Position numbers and translations under genes: made by a program. Source: Imbricaverruca yamaguchii (lineage: Eukaryota; Arthropoda; Thecostraca; Neoverrucidae). Taken from it: 64,000 bases of DNA. This document shows positions 34,482 through 47,575 of this stretch, one piece after another (positions within the stretch are counted from its first letter, which is position 1; each line of letters begins with the position of its first letter). The stretch spans positions 4,249,001 to 4,313,000 of the forward strand of contig JAOTOL010001655.1 in the NCBI GenBank assembly GCA_034440575.1. The letters run 5' to 3'. Under the pieces are notes generated by a model, which had not been told where the DNA came from, did not search any database, and was given only the letters and a program-made list of their open reading frames with translations.

Positions 34482-37400
34482 CCACGGCGTGCCGTCCCGC
34501 CAGCCACCGCCTATCCGCCTCGATATGAACACTGTGCAGCTGTTGCTGAACATGGTGCCGTCCCGGCCACGCCTCCCGCCTCATATGAACACTGTGCAGC
34601 TGTTGCTGAACATGGTGCCGTCCCGCCAGCCACCGCCTCCCCGCCTCGATATGAACACTGTGCAGCTGTTGCTGAACATGGTGCCGTCCCGCGAGGCCAC
34701 CGCCTCCCCGCCTCGATATGAACACTGTGCAGCTGTTGCTGAACATGGTGCCGTCCCGCGAGGCCACCGCCTCCGTGCCTTGATATGAACACTGTGCAGC
34801 TGTTGCTGAACATGGTGCCGTCCCGCGAGGCCACCGCCTCCGTGCCTCGATATGAACACTGTGCAGCTGTTGCTGAACATGGTGCCGTCCCGCGAGGCCA
34901 CCGCCTCCGTGCCTTGTTATGAACACTGTGCAGCTGTTGCTGAACATGGTGCCGTCCCGCGAGGCCACCGCCTCCGTGCCTCGATATGAACACTGTGCAG
35001 CTGTTGCTGAACATGGTGCCGTCCCGCGAGGCCACCGCCTCCCTGCCTTGATATGAACACTGTGCAGCTGTTGCTGAACATGGTGCCGTCCCGCGAGGCC
35101 ACCGCCTCCTTGCCTTGTTATGAACACTGTGCAGCTGTTGCTGAACATGGTGCCGTCCCGCGAGGCCACCGCCTCCCCGCCTCGATACGAACACTGTGCA
35201 GCTGCTGCTGAACATGGTGCGTCCCGCGAGGCCACCGCCTCCGTGCCTTGTTATGAACACTGTGCAGCTGTTGCTGAACATGGTGCCGTCCCGCAGCCAC
35301 CGCCTCCTTGCCTTGATATGAACACTGTGCAGCTGTTGCTGAACATGGTGCCGTCCGCAGGCCACCGCCTCCGTGCCTTGATATGAACACTGTGCGCTGT
35401 TGCTGAACATGGTGCCGTCCCGCGAGGCCACCGCCTCCGTGCCTTATATGAACACTGTGCAGCTGTTGCTGAACATGGTGCCGTCCGCGAGGCCACGCCT
35501 CCTTGCCTTATTATGAACACTGTGCAGCTGTTGCTGAACATGGTGCCGTCCCGCGAGGCCACCGCCTCCTTGCCTTTTATGAACACTGTGCAGCTGTTGC
35601 TGAACATGGTGCCGTCCCGCGAGGCCACCGCCTCCTTGCCTTGATATGAACACTGTGCAGCTGTTGCTGAACATGGTGCCGTCCCGCGAGGCCACCGCCT
35701 CCGTGCCTTGATATGAACACTGTGCAGCTGTTGCTGAACATGGTGCCGTCCCGCGAGGCCACCGCCTCCTCCGCCTCGATATGAACACTGTGCAGCTGTT
35801 GCTGAACATGGTGCCGTCCCGCGAGGCCACCGCCTCTCCGCCTCGATATGAACAATGTGTAGCTGTTGCTGAACATGGTGCCGTCCCGCGAGGCCACCGC
35901 CTCCTTGCCTTGATATGAACACTGTGCAGCTGTTGCTGAACATGGTGCCGTCCCGCGAGGCCACCGTCTCCTTGCCTTGATATGAACACTGTGCAGCTGT
36001 TGCTGAACATGGTGCCGTCCCGCGAGGCCACCGCCTCCTTGCCTTGTTATGAACACTGTGCAGCTGTTGCTGAACATGGTGCCGTCCCGGAGGCCACCGC
36101 CTCCTTGCCTTGATATGAACACTGTGCAGCTGTTGCTGAACATGGTGCCGTCCCGCGAGGCCACCGCCTCCGTGCCTCGATATGAACACTGTGCAGCTGT
36201 TGCTGAACATGGTGCCGTCCCGCGAGGCCACCGCCTCCTTGCCTTGTTATGAACACTGTGCAGCTGTTGCTGAACGTGGTGCCGTCCCGCGAGGCCACCG
36301 CCTCCTTGCCTTGTTATGAACACTGTGCAGCTGTTGCTGAACATGGTGCCGTCCCGCGAGGCCACCGCCCCCGTGCCTTGTTATGAACACTGTGCAGCTG
36401 TTGTTGAACATGGTGCCGTCCCGCAGGCCACCGCCTCCGTGCCTCGATATGAACACTGTGCAGCTGTTGCTGAACATGGTGCCGTCCCGCGAGGCCACCG
36501 CCTCCGTGCCTTGATATGAACACTGTGCAGCTGTTGCTGAACATGGTGCCGTCCCGCAGGCCACCGCCTCCTGCCTTGTTATGAACACTGTGCAGCTGTT
36601 GCTGAACATGGTGCCGTCCCGCGAGGCCACCGCCTCCTGCCTTGATATGAACACTGTGCAGCTGTTGCTGAACATGGTGCCGTCCCGCGAGGCCACCGCC
36701 TCCCCGCCTCGATATGAACACTGTGCAGCTGTTGCTGAACATGGTGCCGTCCCGCGAGGCCACCGCCTCCCCGCCTCGATATGAACACTGTGCAGCTGTT
36801 GCTGAACATGGTGCCGTCCCGCGAGGCCACCGCCTCCTTGCCTTGTTATGAACACTGTGCAGCTGTTGCTGAACATGGTGCCGTCCCGCGAGGCCACCGC
36901 CTCCCCGCCTTGTTATGAACACTGTGCAGCTGTTGCTGAACATGGTGCCGTCCCGCGAGGCCACCGCCTCTTGCCTTGTTATGAACACCGTGCAGCTGTT
37001 GCTGAACATGGTGCCGTCCCGCGAGGCCACTGCCTCCGTGCCTCGATATGAACACTGTGCAGCTGTTGCTGAACATGGTGCTGTCCCGCGAGGCCACCGC
37101 CTCCTGCCTTGATATGAACACTGTGCAGCTGTTGCTGAACATGGTGCCGTCCCGCGAGGCCACCGCCTCCGTGCCTTGTTATGAACACTGTGCAGCTGTT
37201 GCTGAACATGGTGCCGTCCCGCGAGGCCACCGCCTCCGTGCCTCGATATGAACACTGTGCAGCTGTTGCTGAACATGGTGCCGTCCCGCGAGGCCACCGC
37301 CTCCGTGCCTTGTTATGAACACTGTGCAGCTGTTGCTGAACATGGTGCCGTCCCGCGAGGCCACCGCCTCCGTGCCTTGTTATGAACACTGTGCAGCTGT

Positions 37401-39606
37401 TGCTGAACATGGTGCCGTCCCGCGAGGCCACCGCCTCCGTGCCTTGATATGAACACTGTGCAGCTGTTGCTGAACATGGTGCCGTCCCGCGAGGCCACCG
37501 CCTCCGTGCCTTGTTATGAACACTGTGCAGCTGTTGCTGAACATGGTGCCGTCCCGCGAGGCCACCGCCTCCGTGCCTTGATATGAACACTGTGCAGCTG
37601 TTGCTGAACATGGTGCCGTCCCGCGAGGCCACCGCCTCCGTGCCTCGATATGAACACTGTGCAGCTGTTGCTGAACATGGTGCCGTCCCGCGAGGCCACC
37701 GCCTCCGTGCCTCGTTATGAACACTGTGCAGCTGTTGCTGAACATGGTGCCGTCCCGCGAGGCCACCGCCTCCGTGCCTCGATATGAACACCGTGCAGCT
37801 GTTGCTGAACATGGTGCCGTCCCGCAGGCCACCGCCTCCGTGCCTCGATATGAACTGTGCAGCTGTTGCTGAACATGGTGCCGTCCCGCGAGGCCACCGC
37901 CTCCTGCCTTGTTATGAACACTGTGCAGCTGTTGCTGAACATGGTGCCGTCCCGCGAGGCCACCGCCTCCGTGCCTCGATATGAACACTGTGCAGCTGTT
38001 GCTGAACATGGTGCCGTCCCGCGAGGCCACCGCCTCCGTGCCTTGTTATGAACACTGTGCAGCTGTTGCTGAACATGGTGCCGTCCCGCGAGGCCACTGC
38101 CTCCGTGCCTTGTTATGAACACTGTGCAGCTGTTGCTGAACATGGTGCCGTCCCGCGAGGCCACCGCCTCCGTGCCTTGATATGAACACTGTGCAGCTGT
38201 TGCTGAACATGGTGCCGTCCCGCGAGGCCACCGCCTCCTTGCCTCGATATGAACACTGTGCAGCTGTTGCTGAACATGGTGCCGTCCCGCGAGGCCACCG
38301 CCTCCGTGCCTCGATATGAACACTGTGCAGCTGTTGCTGAACATGGTGCCGTCCCGCGAGGCCACCGCCTCCGTGCCTCGTTATGAACACTGTGCAGCTG
38401 TTGCTGAACATGGTGCCGTCCCGCGAGGCCACCGCCTCCGTGCCTTGATATGAACACTGTGCAGCTGTTGCTGAACATGGTGCCGTCCCGCGAGGCCACC
38501 GCCTCCGTGCCTTGATATGAACACTGTGCAGCTGTTGCTGAACATGGTGCCGTCCCGCGAGGCCACCGCCTCCTGCCTCGATATGAACACTGTGCAGCTG
38601 TTGCTGAACATGGTGCCGTCCCGCGAGGCCACCGCCTCCGTGCCTTGTTATGAACACTGTGCAGCTGTTGCTGAACATGGTGCCGTCCCGCGAGGCCACC
38701 GCCTCCCCGCCTCGATATGAACACTGTGCAGCTGTTGCTGAACATGGTGCCGTCCCGCGAGGCCACCGCCTCCCTGCCTTGATATGAACACCGTGCAGCT
38801 GTTGCTGAACATGGTGCCGTCCCGCGAGGCCACCGCCTCCGTGCCTCGATATGAACACTGTGCAGCTGTTGCTGAACATGGTGCCGTCCCGCGAGGCCAC
38901 CGCCTCCGTGCCTTGTTATGAACACTGTGCAGCTGTTGCTGAACATGGTGCCGTCCCGCGAGGCCACCGCCTCCGTGCCTCGATATGAACACTGTGCAGC
39001 TGTTGCTGAACATGGTGCCGTCCCGCGAGGCCACCGCCTCCGTGCCTTGATATGAACACCGTGCAGCTGTTGCTGAACATGGTGCCGTCCCGCGAGGCCA
39101 CCGCCTCCGTGCCTCGATATGAACACCGTGCAGCTGTTGCTGAACATGGTGCCGTCCCGCGAGGCCACCGCCTCCGTGCCTTGTTATGAACACCGTGCAG
39201 CTGTTGCTGAACATGGTGCCGTCCCGCGAGGCCACCGCCTCCGTGCCTTGATATGAACACTGTGCAGCTGTTGCTGAACATGGTGCCGTCCCGCGAGGCC
39301 ACCGCCTCCGTGCCTTGTTATGAACACCGTGCAGCTGTTGCTGAACATGGTGCCGTCCCGCGAGGCCACCGCCTCCGTGCCTTGATATGAACACTGTGCA
39401 GCTGTTGCTGAACATGGTGCCGTCCCGCGAGGCCACCGCCTCCTTGCCTTGTTATGAACACTGTGCAGCTGTTGCTGAACATGGTGCCGTCCCGCGAGGC
39501 CACCGCCTCCGTGCCTCGATATGAACACTGTGCAGCTGTTGCTGAACATGGTGCCGTCCCGCGAGGCCACCGCCTCCGTGCCTTGATATGAACACCGTGC
39601 AGCTGT
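34482..39606. repeat. 67-bp satellite, about 77 copies
   Basis: Each unit contains TATGAACACTGTGCAGCTGT, a CTGAACATGGTGCCGTCCCG block and a GAGGCCACCGCCTC block. A variable junction follows: CGTGCC, CTTGCC or CCCGCC, then TCGA, TTGA or TTGT. Units before about 37000 carry many 1-3 bp deletions and varied junctions. Units after about 37150 are nearly uniform. It ends abruptly inside a unit at 39606. Frames of 200-350 codons on the minus strand are repeat artefacts. Confidence 0.98.
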
Positions 39607-39732
39607 CGAACACCGCACACGTATTATTTAGCATGCCACCTAATTGCACTTGCCGGTCACATTTGCTCCGAAAATTACACCGAGTATGTGCATGTCACCG
39701 ACTGTGTCAGTGAGGAAGCCTTAGACAGCACA

Positions 39733-39791
39733 AACTTGATTTATTCATCTGGGCTGTAGTGCGCATCAGCTTCCATGGCCATGTGGCGCTC
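39733..39791 (-). mobile_element. Hairpin micro-retroposon, degenerate copy
   Basis: TTATTCATCTGGGCTGTA precedes GTGCGCATCAGCTTCCATGG and GCGCTC (hairpin 39759-39791). One outer stem pair is lost. No convincing flanking repeat is visible. Confidence 0.45.
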
Positions 39792-39965
39792 GTAACTGGA
39801 CTCATTGTACAGGCCCGTCGCTATAAAAGTAGCCCGGTTATAACCGTATAGGTGATAGCTGCCCGCGCCCGCAACCGCACCAGCCCGACATCAAGTGGCG
39901 CCGGCAAGCGACGTGGGAAACTGCCCCGTCTATCCAACACAACAAGACCGGTTGTCTCTACATCG

Positions 39966-40499
39966 GCAACTGCCTGGGGGATCACCACACATCGGCCCTG
40001 TGGGGATAAAGCCTATCACATCACATCCGGCCCGGTGTGGCGGAGGGTAAAGCCTATCATCGGCTACTGCCTGGGGGATCACCACACATCCGGCCCGGTG
40101 TGGCGGAGGGTAAAGCCTATCATCGGCTACTGCCTGGGGGATCACCACACATCCGGCCCGGTGTGGCGGAGGGTAAAGCCTATCATCGGCTACTGCCTGG
40201 GGGATCACCACACATCCGGCCCGGTGTGGCGGAGGGTAAAGCCTATCATCGGCTACTGCCTGGGGGATCACCACACATCCGGCCCGGTGTGGCGGAGGGT
40301 AAAGCCTATCATCGGCAACTGCCTGGGGGATCACCACACATCCGGCCCGGTGTGGCGGAGGGTAAAGCCTATCATCGGCTACTGCCTGGGGGATCACCAC
40401 ACATCCGGCCCGGTGTGGCGGAGGGTAAAGCCTATCATCGGCTACTGCCTGGGGGATCACCACACATCCGGCCCGTGTGGCGGAGGGTAAAGCCTATCG
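39966..40499. repeat. 63-bp tandem repeat, about 8 copies
   Basis: CTGGGGGATCACCACACATC recurs every 63 bp (for example 40071 and 40134). Units are almost identical. The first and last are shortened. A 21-residue repeat frame results, with no domain meaning. Confidence 0.95.
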
Positions 40500-40560
40500 A
40501 TGACTCAAACCAAGCAATGACGCGAGCCCACCAGTGGCGCAAACCCGCCAACACAGACTC

Positions 40561-40674
40561 GGCCGGCCGACAACGCATAGATCCACTTGACACACGAAGC
40601 GCCGGCTGGCTCCAACCCGGCCGACAACGCATAGATCCACTTGACACACATGGAGCGCCGGCTGGCTCCAACAC
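40561..40674. repeat. 54-bp duplication, 2 copies
   Basis: CCGACAACGCATAGATCCAC occurs at 40567 and 40621 with the surrounding sequence duplicated. Confidence 0.9.
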
Positions 40675-40784
40675 AGAGTGGCCGCTCCGCCGCGTCGGAC
40701 ACCGTCGTCCATCACAGCGCCCCCCCCCCACTCGGAGGACTAGGCGTGGCGTGGCGCGGCCGGCGACCACAATCTACGGCCGGT

Positions 40785-40940
40785 TGGCTATTGGTTTTTC
40801 GACACAGCGACCGTGAAGTCATGCAGCGTTGCCAGCCTCTCACGCCGATTGGTCGCGGGCGAAGAGTAGCGACAGGTGAGACTCGAACCCACAACCTTTC
40901 GACTGTGAGACGAGCAACTTACCCCTGGACTACTCGTCCC
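40785..40940 (-). mobile_element. tRNA-derived SINE, family I, copy 4
   Basis: On the minus strand the head reads GTAGTCCAGGGGTAAGTTGC and GTGGGTTCGAGTCTC, closest by eye to a tRNA-Val pattern. The core and hairpin tail are as in other copies. Flanking repeats are weak. Confidence 0.8.
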
Positions 40941-41924
40941 CAAAACCCACCGCCGGCAGCCATCGCAAGCGGCAGCTGAAGCGGTCAAGTAATCGGCGAT
41001 GCAGACCGCAGCTTTGCCCGGCCGACGGACCGAACTACGTGCCGGCGATCAGCGACGGCCTGCCACTTGCATAGACAATGACGCTGACGCCAAGACAATA
41101 ATCCGGCCAAGCTGATGAAATGTCAGGCGATGACGTTGCGACCTGATGTCATGGCCGACACCACCAGCTACCGACACGACACAAGGCCTGCTGACGATGG
41201 AGAGCCATGTCGATAAGGTCGCCGAGCCGAACATCGGGGAAGGTGTCGCATAGTGGGGGCCAACACGAAATTATCGGCGAAATTCTGTGCAATCCGTATA
41301 TCGATGGGATTACAATTCTCGTCCGCAGAATGGTCGCCAAGAATTCACCAAACTTGACGAGGTTGTGCCCAACAGACTACTGCACCGCAGGCGGTAAATA
41401 AATCAAGCGACATGAACAGACCACACCCTGTTGAGACCCACCCGCCTCTTCGCCAAAACCAATCTGCACTTGTGTGCAGCGCCAGTGTTCTGTGGTCCAT
41501 CACCGACGAATGCCCAGCCGTGGAGACCACACCAGCTGATGCACCAGTCAATACCAGCCCAGGGGTCAACGCCAGCGCGGCACACAGACACCGCCGCCAC
41601 CAGCAGCCAGTGGTGCACTGAGCCCGTTCACTGCACCACCGGCGCGAGGCGAACTCCGTCGGAGCGAGTACCGCGGCGACAGCTCCAACCTGGGAAATTA
41701 CCACCAGACAGACGGCCGGCGTCCAAAAGGACGGACGGTAACACCAGCGTGGCAGTCTGATGAAACACGCCCGCACCGGGTGATGCCCGCCACCCCGGCA
41801 GCATGTCCAGACGTCCCTGTCGACACCGACGCAGCTGCTGACGACCGCCGCACGACGCGACCGGGCCGCCAGCCAACGTCGTGGCAGCCGGCTGGTGACA
41901 TGCCACTTGGTGAGCAGCAGTCCG
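40941..41924. other. Low-copy DNA, no gene recognised
   Basis: Open frames of up to about 230 codons on the minus strand (41345-42031) run into the CAGCAGACAG repeat and show no domain. Confidence 0.4.
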
Positions 41925-41982
41925 GCAGCAGACAGCAGGCAGCAGACAGCAGGCAGCAGACAGCAAACAGCAGACAGCAGAT
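41925..41982. repeat. GCAGCAGACAG short tandem repeat
   Basis: About five imperfect 11-14-bp units. Confidence 0.85.
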
Positions 41983-42140
41983 TCCCCGCGGACCGGCAAC
42001 ACCGGCTCACCAGCGCCTCCCCACTGTCCACACCAGCGGCACCAGCATGCGCTCAGCCGTGCGGTCAACAGTCGGAGCGGCCGGTCCGACGACGGCCGAC
42101 AGCCGCGTGACGTCACAACGCGCCCGCAGCACGGCTCGCG

Positions 42141-42370
42141 TGCCGGCCGTCTCCGGCCCATGCGGACTTACGGACAGTGGTGCCGGCCGTCTCCGGCCCA
42201 TGCGGACTTACGGACAGTGGTGCCGGCCGTCCACTGCCCGTGCGGACATGCGGAGGGCGGTGCCGGCCGTCTGCGACCCGTGCGGACTTACGGACAGTGG
42301 TGCCGGCCGTCCACTGCCCGTGCGGACGGGCGGAGAACGGTGCGGACATGCGGAGAGCGGTGCCGGCAAC
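42141..42370. repeat. 40-bp minisatellite, 5-6 copies
   Basis: TGCCGGCCGTC starts units at exactly 42141, 42181, 42221, 42261 and 42301, with a degenerate unit at 42341. Confidence 0.93.
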
Positions 42371-43170
42371 CTGCGGCACTCACCTGAGCTGTAGCTGTCG
42401 TTGGAGGAGGCCGACAGGGAGCGGCTACGGTAGCGGTTGCGGCTCTTGCTGCTGACGCGAGCGTCCTGCCGACAGCGGGTGTCCAGTGAGCGGTTGGCCC
42501 ATGACGATTGGTCACAGGACCACAGCGTGTCATTGGCCGGCAGAGGGCAGGGTCAGTGACCACGGGTCATCATCGGACCACAGAGAATGAAGACAGTCAC
42601 CCGTTACCAGTGGCGCACTGAATAGGAGGGGGGACAGAGGGAGCATTCTCCTTTCCAGAGACGTTGTAAGGTTCTCAAAAATCGCGCTGGGATTTGGAAA
42701 TATTGCGTCGGCACCCATAAAAAACCCGCTGGTATCCCCAAGATAACACCGTGGCCCCTGAAAAAAAAAACACATTGAGTGCCCCCAAAACTAGCACAGA
42801 CTTTAAACCAAGATATCGTGGAACCACAGCAGTCATTCTCTGAGAAAACGACGCAAACGCTTTGTAATTGTTCAGCCTCAAATGTACGCGTCTGTACAAT
42901 GTCGCAGACACGACGGACAATGATAACGATTGTCTCCTAGCATTTCGGTTCGCGGGACACTATTCGACGGCAGAAGAGTAGAATACTAACATAGAATGCC
43001 TACGTTCTTTACACTGTCTTCGATAGCAGTGGAACAGAATGACTCACTTCCTCTGGAATTCTACATATATCAGCTATGTTTATCGGGAGCACTTTTTATG
43101 AGACACGTGGGATCGGCGGGATACACGTAGCGGCATCGGATAACATCATCGAATCACAGACAGACACGTG
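42371..43170. other. Low-copy DNA, no gene recognised
   Basis: Nothing recognised; an A run lies near 42760-42769. Confidence 0.4.
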
Positions 43171-43242
43171 GATCACACATACAGACCACGCGGATCACAC
43201 ATACAGACCATGCGGATCACACATACAGACCACGCGGATCAC
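43171..43242. repeat. 22-bp tandem repeat, 3-4 copies
   Basis: GATCACACATACAGACCACG repeats every 22 bp. Confidence 0.9.
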
Positions 43243-43438
43243 ACACGCACCGATTGCAGATCAGGGGCGTCGCCATGTCACACGGGTAACAGAAGTGGGA
43301 TGTAGTCATACTGTTGATCGACCCTGTTCACTCTTTATTGAACTTCGCCCCGCATTTGCCCCGTGCCGTTCTGTCGACAGATCAGCCATGAGGCAGCCAC
43401 CATTTTGCCGTCGGCCGTCGACGCAAGTTCAGCGCCTA

Positions 43439-43528
43439 CGTGCCAACACGCACTTCCGTGCCAACATGCACCTGCGTGCCAGCAGGCACCCGCGTGCCAG
43501 CAGGCGCCTGCGTGCCAACAGGCACCTG
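43439..43528. repeat. 18-bp tandem repeat, 5 copies
   Basis: Units such as CGTGCCAGCAGGCACCCG contain short inverted halves (GTGCC/GGCAC). Confidence 0.92.
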
Positions 43529-43711
43529 GACCAGGCCGATCTCTGGTGGAGTCCTGCCGGTCGGCGGTGTTGGACCACTTAAACTCGGATCACCATATCG
43601 ACCCGGACCAGCCTCCCTCGGAGCGACCGTCAGCGGGCGCCGGCTCAGCAGACCCGAGCGGCGACGTGGTTTGGGAGGACGACGTGATTTGGGCCGCCAG
43701 AGGCTGCGACG

Positions 43712-44452
43712 TCTCGGGCTCTGGGTCGACATCTGAGACGTCCGGGACGTCTGGGGCTCTGGGCCGACATCTGGAACATCTGGGACATCTGGAGCTCTGG
43801 GTCGACATCTGGGACGTCTGGGTCGACATCTGGAACATCTGGGTCGACATCTGGAACGTCCGGGACGTCTGTGGCTCTGGGCCGACATCCGAGACGTCCG
43901 GGACGTCTGTGGCCCTGGACCGACGTCCGAGACATCCGGGACGTCTGGGGCTCTGGGCCGACATCTGGGACGTCTGGGCCAACATCTGGGACGTCTGTGG
44001 CTCTGGGTCGACATCTGGGACGTCTGGGACATCTGTGGCTCTGGGCCGACGTCTGAGACATCCGAGACGTCTGGGGCTCTGGGTCGACACCTGGAACGTC
44101 CGGGATGTCTGGGCCGACATCTGGAACATCTGGGACGTCTGGGGCTCTGGGTCGGCATCTGGGACGTCTGGGGCTCTGGGTCGGCATCTGGGACGTCTGG
44201 GGCTCTGGGTCGGCATCTGGGACGTCTGGGGCTCTGGGTCGGCATCTGGGACGTCTGGGGTTCTGGGTCGGCATCTGGGACGTCTGGGGCTCTGGGTCGA
44301 CATCTGGGACGTCTGGGGCTCTGGGTCGACATCTGGGACGTATGGGGCTCTGGACAGACATCTGGAGCGTCTTGGACGGCTGTCGCTCTGGGCCGGTATT
44401 TGGAACGCCTGGGACGGCTGTGGCTCTGGGACGTCTGCTGCTCTGCGCCGAC
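43712..44452. repeat. 29/30-bp minisatellite, about 25 copies
   Basis: Units contain GGGGCTCTGGGTCGGCATCT then GGGACGTCT. The 3' half (about 44130-44340) is far more uniform than the 5' half. Confidence 0.93.
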
Positions 44453-44583
44453 GTTCATCCGACGGGCCAGACTGCCCGCCGAGTATTCAGTGTGTGATGT
44501 GTTGTGTACTCGGTTGACGTGTGCAGGTGCGACTGGAAATGTTCCAGTCGCAGTGACAAGGGGAGGCGTGTTCGCATCAGGTA

Positions 44584-44760
44584 GTGTAGTGTTTTGGTGA
44601 TGTGATGTGTTGATGTGTTGTGTTGATGTGGTGTGGTGGTGAAGTAGTGTGGCCATGTGGCGTGGTGTGGTGTGGTGATGTGGTGTGGTGTGGTGATATG
44701 GTGTGGTGATGTGGTGGTATGATGGTATGATGGTGTGATGGAGTGGTGGAGTGGTGTTGT
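44584..44760. repeat. GTGTGGTGATG-type degenerate repeat
   Basis: Irregular mixtures of GTGTGGTGAT and GGTATGATG. Confidence 0.85.
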
Positions 44761-46790
44761 ACGCTGATATCCTTACAAGCCCCGCCAAGATTCACAGTTT
44801 GGCTGGCGTCCAACATAGGTCTGTTCCCGCGCCTTCAACCGCGATAAGTTGAGCGTCAATTTTCTCTACCGGTCGTTCTCGTGCCTCGTCCGGAATTGGT
44901 TTACCATAATCGAACCTCCACCGGATGAGAAAACCTAATCCGATCGGTCGGCGGTTGAGGAAGGGCAAGATCGGAACACGACAAATGTGCCGCAACCACT
45001 GCATTCAGCACCAAACATTTTTAATCTGACTTAGGCCAGGAACAGTCACTGGTCGTATAATTCGTACTTTCTGTATGATAGTTGTTGAGAAAAAAAATAG
45101 GAGATATAAGATATGTGATGTATATGGGCAGCCGTCCATGTTGTGTGTGATCAGGTACACTACAGTGTCTCCGGTACACTTCGGGAGCATCCAATGCGCA
45201 GTTGGAAATAGGAGCTGGGAGTCTTTTGATGGGTAAATTATATGCTCAGTCATGGGTTTAATTTGCATGCATTCGAGGATGCAAGCTTGCTGGCATGCAT
45301 CCATGTCTTTTGTTTGTATGCATGTATGTATGTATCAGCGGCGAATCCAGGAGTTGCGTGCGCCCTCCACATTGGAAGGTGGCTTCCCTCTGACGCACGG
45401 GCGTTGCATTTTATGAAGACTATTTGGGGGAATATATGAAGGCAATGGGTCGGCCCAGCTTAATTTGGGCACACTCCATATAGTTCAATTTTGACAGCTA
45501 CAATTGTCGGGTGGGGGGTAAATTAGGTAAGTTAGGTTGAGCGGCACATGCTCCATTCAAAAATATATAAAACAACACCCCTGCTCAAGCGTATAGAAGA
45601 CGTTCCTCCGTGGAGATTCGATGACGCCTTGGAGTACACGGTACAACTCTTACTAGAGTGCTCCTAGCTAAACGGACTCTCGGCTCAAGGCTCCCCTCTC
45701 AGTAAGAGTAAGAGTAAGAGCAAGAGTAAGAGAGTAAGAGACGCCCGTTCTGTATGCTCCAGTGCAGCTCCCTTCCCCAGCTCAATGAATATTCTCCTGA
45801 ACGGGAGCGTCGCGGGACCTCCGCCGCAGCGAGCCTCCGAGGAAGCGGCTCCCCATCAGGCGAGTGCCCGACTCCCCGACCTTGAACATTTCTGGGTCCG
45901 CCACTGGAATAAATGCTCTCGAGTTCCTGGAGGAAAAACACGCAATCGCCATCCACTGTGCGTCAGCTTCCCGGTCGGAGTCGGGTCGGACAAAATAGCT
46001 TGCAGCATGCCTTATTCATCCTCCAATAGCTGCTGTACAATTGGGTCTATTGTGCTCTCACGACAGAAAGTAAATAAGTCGATGCAGACAAATATCGGCA
46101 CTCTTAGGCACGAGACCGGAGCAAGCAATTGAGAATACTACCGCATTGTATATTTGCGCCAAACAGCACTACAACCGTACCACCACCAACAGCTGATTGA
46201 AGTACAAAACTCTACCGGTCGGTTCCGTGCCTCGACCTGGAAGACATCTACTGGCCGAAGCTCAACCTATTCCGGCTGAGGGGGCGGAACAGAATCCGCG
46301 GGAACAGACTCCATGCCGCTACAATAGTGGTGTAGTAAAAACGGCGTACCTACCCGGAGAACCTACAGCGAGGGCAAACTACAAAATGACGGCGACATGC
46401 TTGTTAACTTCTTGAAACGTGCGCTGTGGGTTCCCCGGGACGCATCACAACACGTGCATCCAAACCACAAGTGAAGAATACCCACCGAAATGGTGCGGGC
46501 ATGGGGCAGGAGCCAACAGCGACCTCCGTTGAAAAGACAATTTCTCTTCGTGTCAAAGCCGACGACTTCACTCCGAGCCTTAATGCGACCTTACCGCGAG
46601 CGTGGCTGGGAAAACAATGGCCTGGAGACGCGGAAAGAGCGAGAAGGAGCGCGGCTGCATTAAATTCAGCAAGAAAATCAACATTTCGTCGACAGGCGAA
46701 ATGTTGAACAGAGGAAACATTTGTAGGGCAGAGGAGTCAGAGAGGAGGCTCCACAAGCAGGCGGCCACCGTCAGACGGATAACACGTCAC
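44761..46790. other. Low-copy DNA, no gene recognised
   Basis: An (AGTAAG)n tract lies at about 45701-45740. A phrase containing CTCTACCGGTCG occurs at about 44864 and 46209. No protein family is recognised in the open frames. Confidence 0.4.
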
Positions 46791-46921
46791 TGGTGTCTGA
46801 CCGCCACGACCTACCCCGGTGTCTGACCGCCACGACCTCCCCCGGTGTCAGACGGCCACGACATACCCCTGTGTAAGACGACCATGACCTACCCCGGTGT
46901 CGGACGGCCATGACTTACCCC
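46791..46921. repeat. 26-bp tandem repeat, 5 copies
   Basis: GGTGTCTGACCGCCACGACC and variants repeat about every 26 bp. Confidence 0.88.
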
Positions 46922-47154
46922 TGTTCCAGCCACGGACCAGCTCTCTCCTGCCGCACAGTACGGGACAAACGACTTCCAATTGGGTAAGCTCCATTGTGCA
47001 GGGCAAGTCCGAAAATAGCACTTGCAGCACTTTGCGCAGGCAGCCTCAGGAGCGGCAACACTACTCTGATATGCACGCACAGCCTCCGATTTGTTCAGGC
47101 CGATATGCATCATCTATATCCATTGGGGCGAGCTGGAGCATTCCGACGTCCCAG

Positions 47155-47575
47155 GGCCGACACACTGACGTCAGTGGACCGATACATTAACGTCAGATGA
47201 CCGACACACTGATGTTAGTGGACCGACACACTGACGTCCCAGGGCCGACACACTGACGTCCGAGTACCGACACACTGATGACAGTGGACCGATACACTGA
47301 TGTAAGAGGACCGACACACTGACGTCAGAGGAGCGATTTATTGACGTCAGATGACCGACACACTGATGTCAGATGACCGACACACTGATGTTAATGGACC
47401 GATACACCGATGATAGTGGACCGACACACTGACGTCCGAGGACAGACACACTGACGTCAGAGGACCGACACACTGACGTCAGATGAGCGATCCATTGACG
47501 TCCGAGGACCGATCCATTGTCGTCCGAGGACCGATACACGGACGCCAGATGACCGCTACACTGACGGCCATGGGA
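47155..47575. repeat. 20/21-bp array carrying repeated TGACGTCA
   Basis: Units read CCGACACACTGACGTCAG with variation. Several retain the full TGACGTCA palindrome (CRE/ATF consensus); others have TGACGTCC or TGATGTCA. It is mainly a tandem repeat; any factor binding is inferred. Confidence 0.88.

Noticed and set aside
34482..39606. Regularly spaced repeats suggesting a CRISPR-like array
   Set aside because: Units abut directly with no unique spacers, the setting is eukaryotic and no Cas-like gene is present. It is a satellite.
41345..42031. 228-codon minus-strand frame with Leu/Cys-rich stretch
   Set aside because: The stretch is the CAGCAGACAG repeat read backwards, and overlapping frames of similar length exist on both strands.
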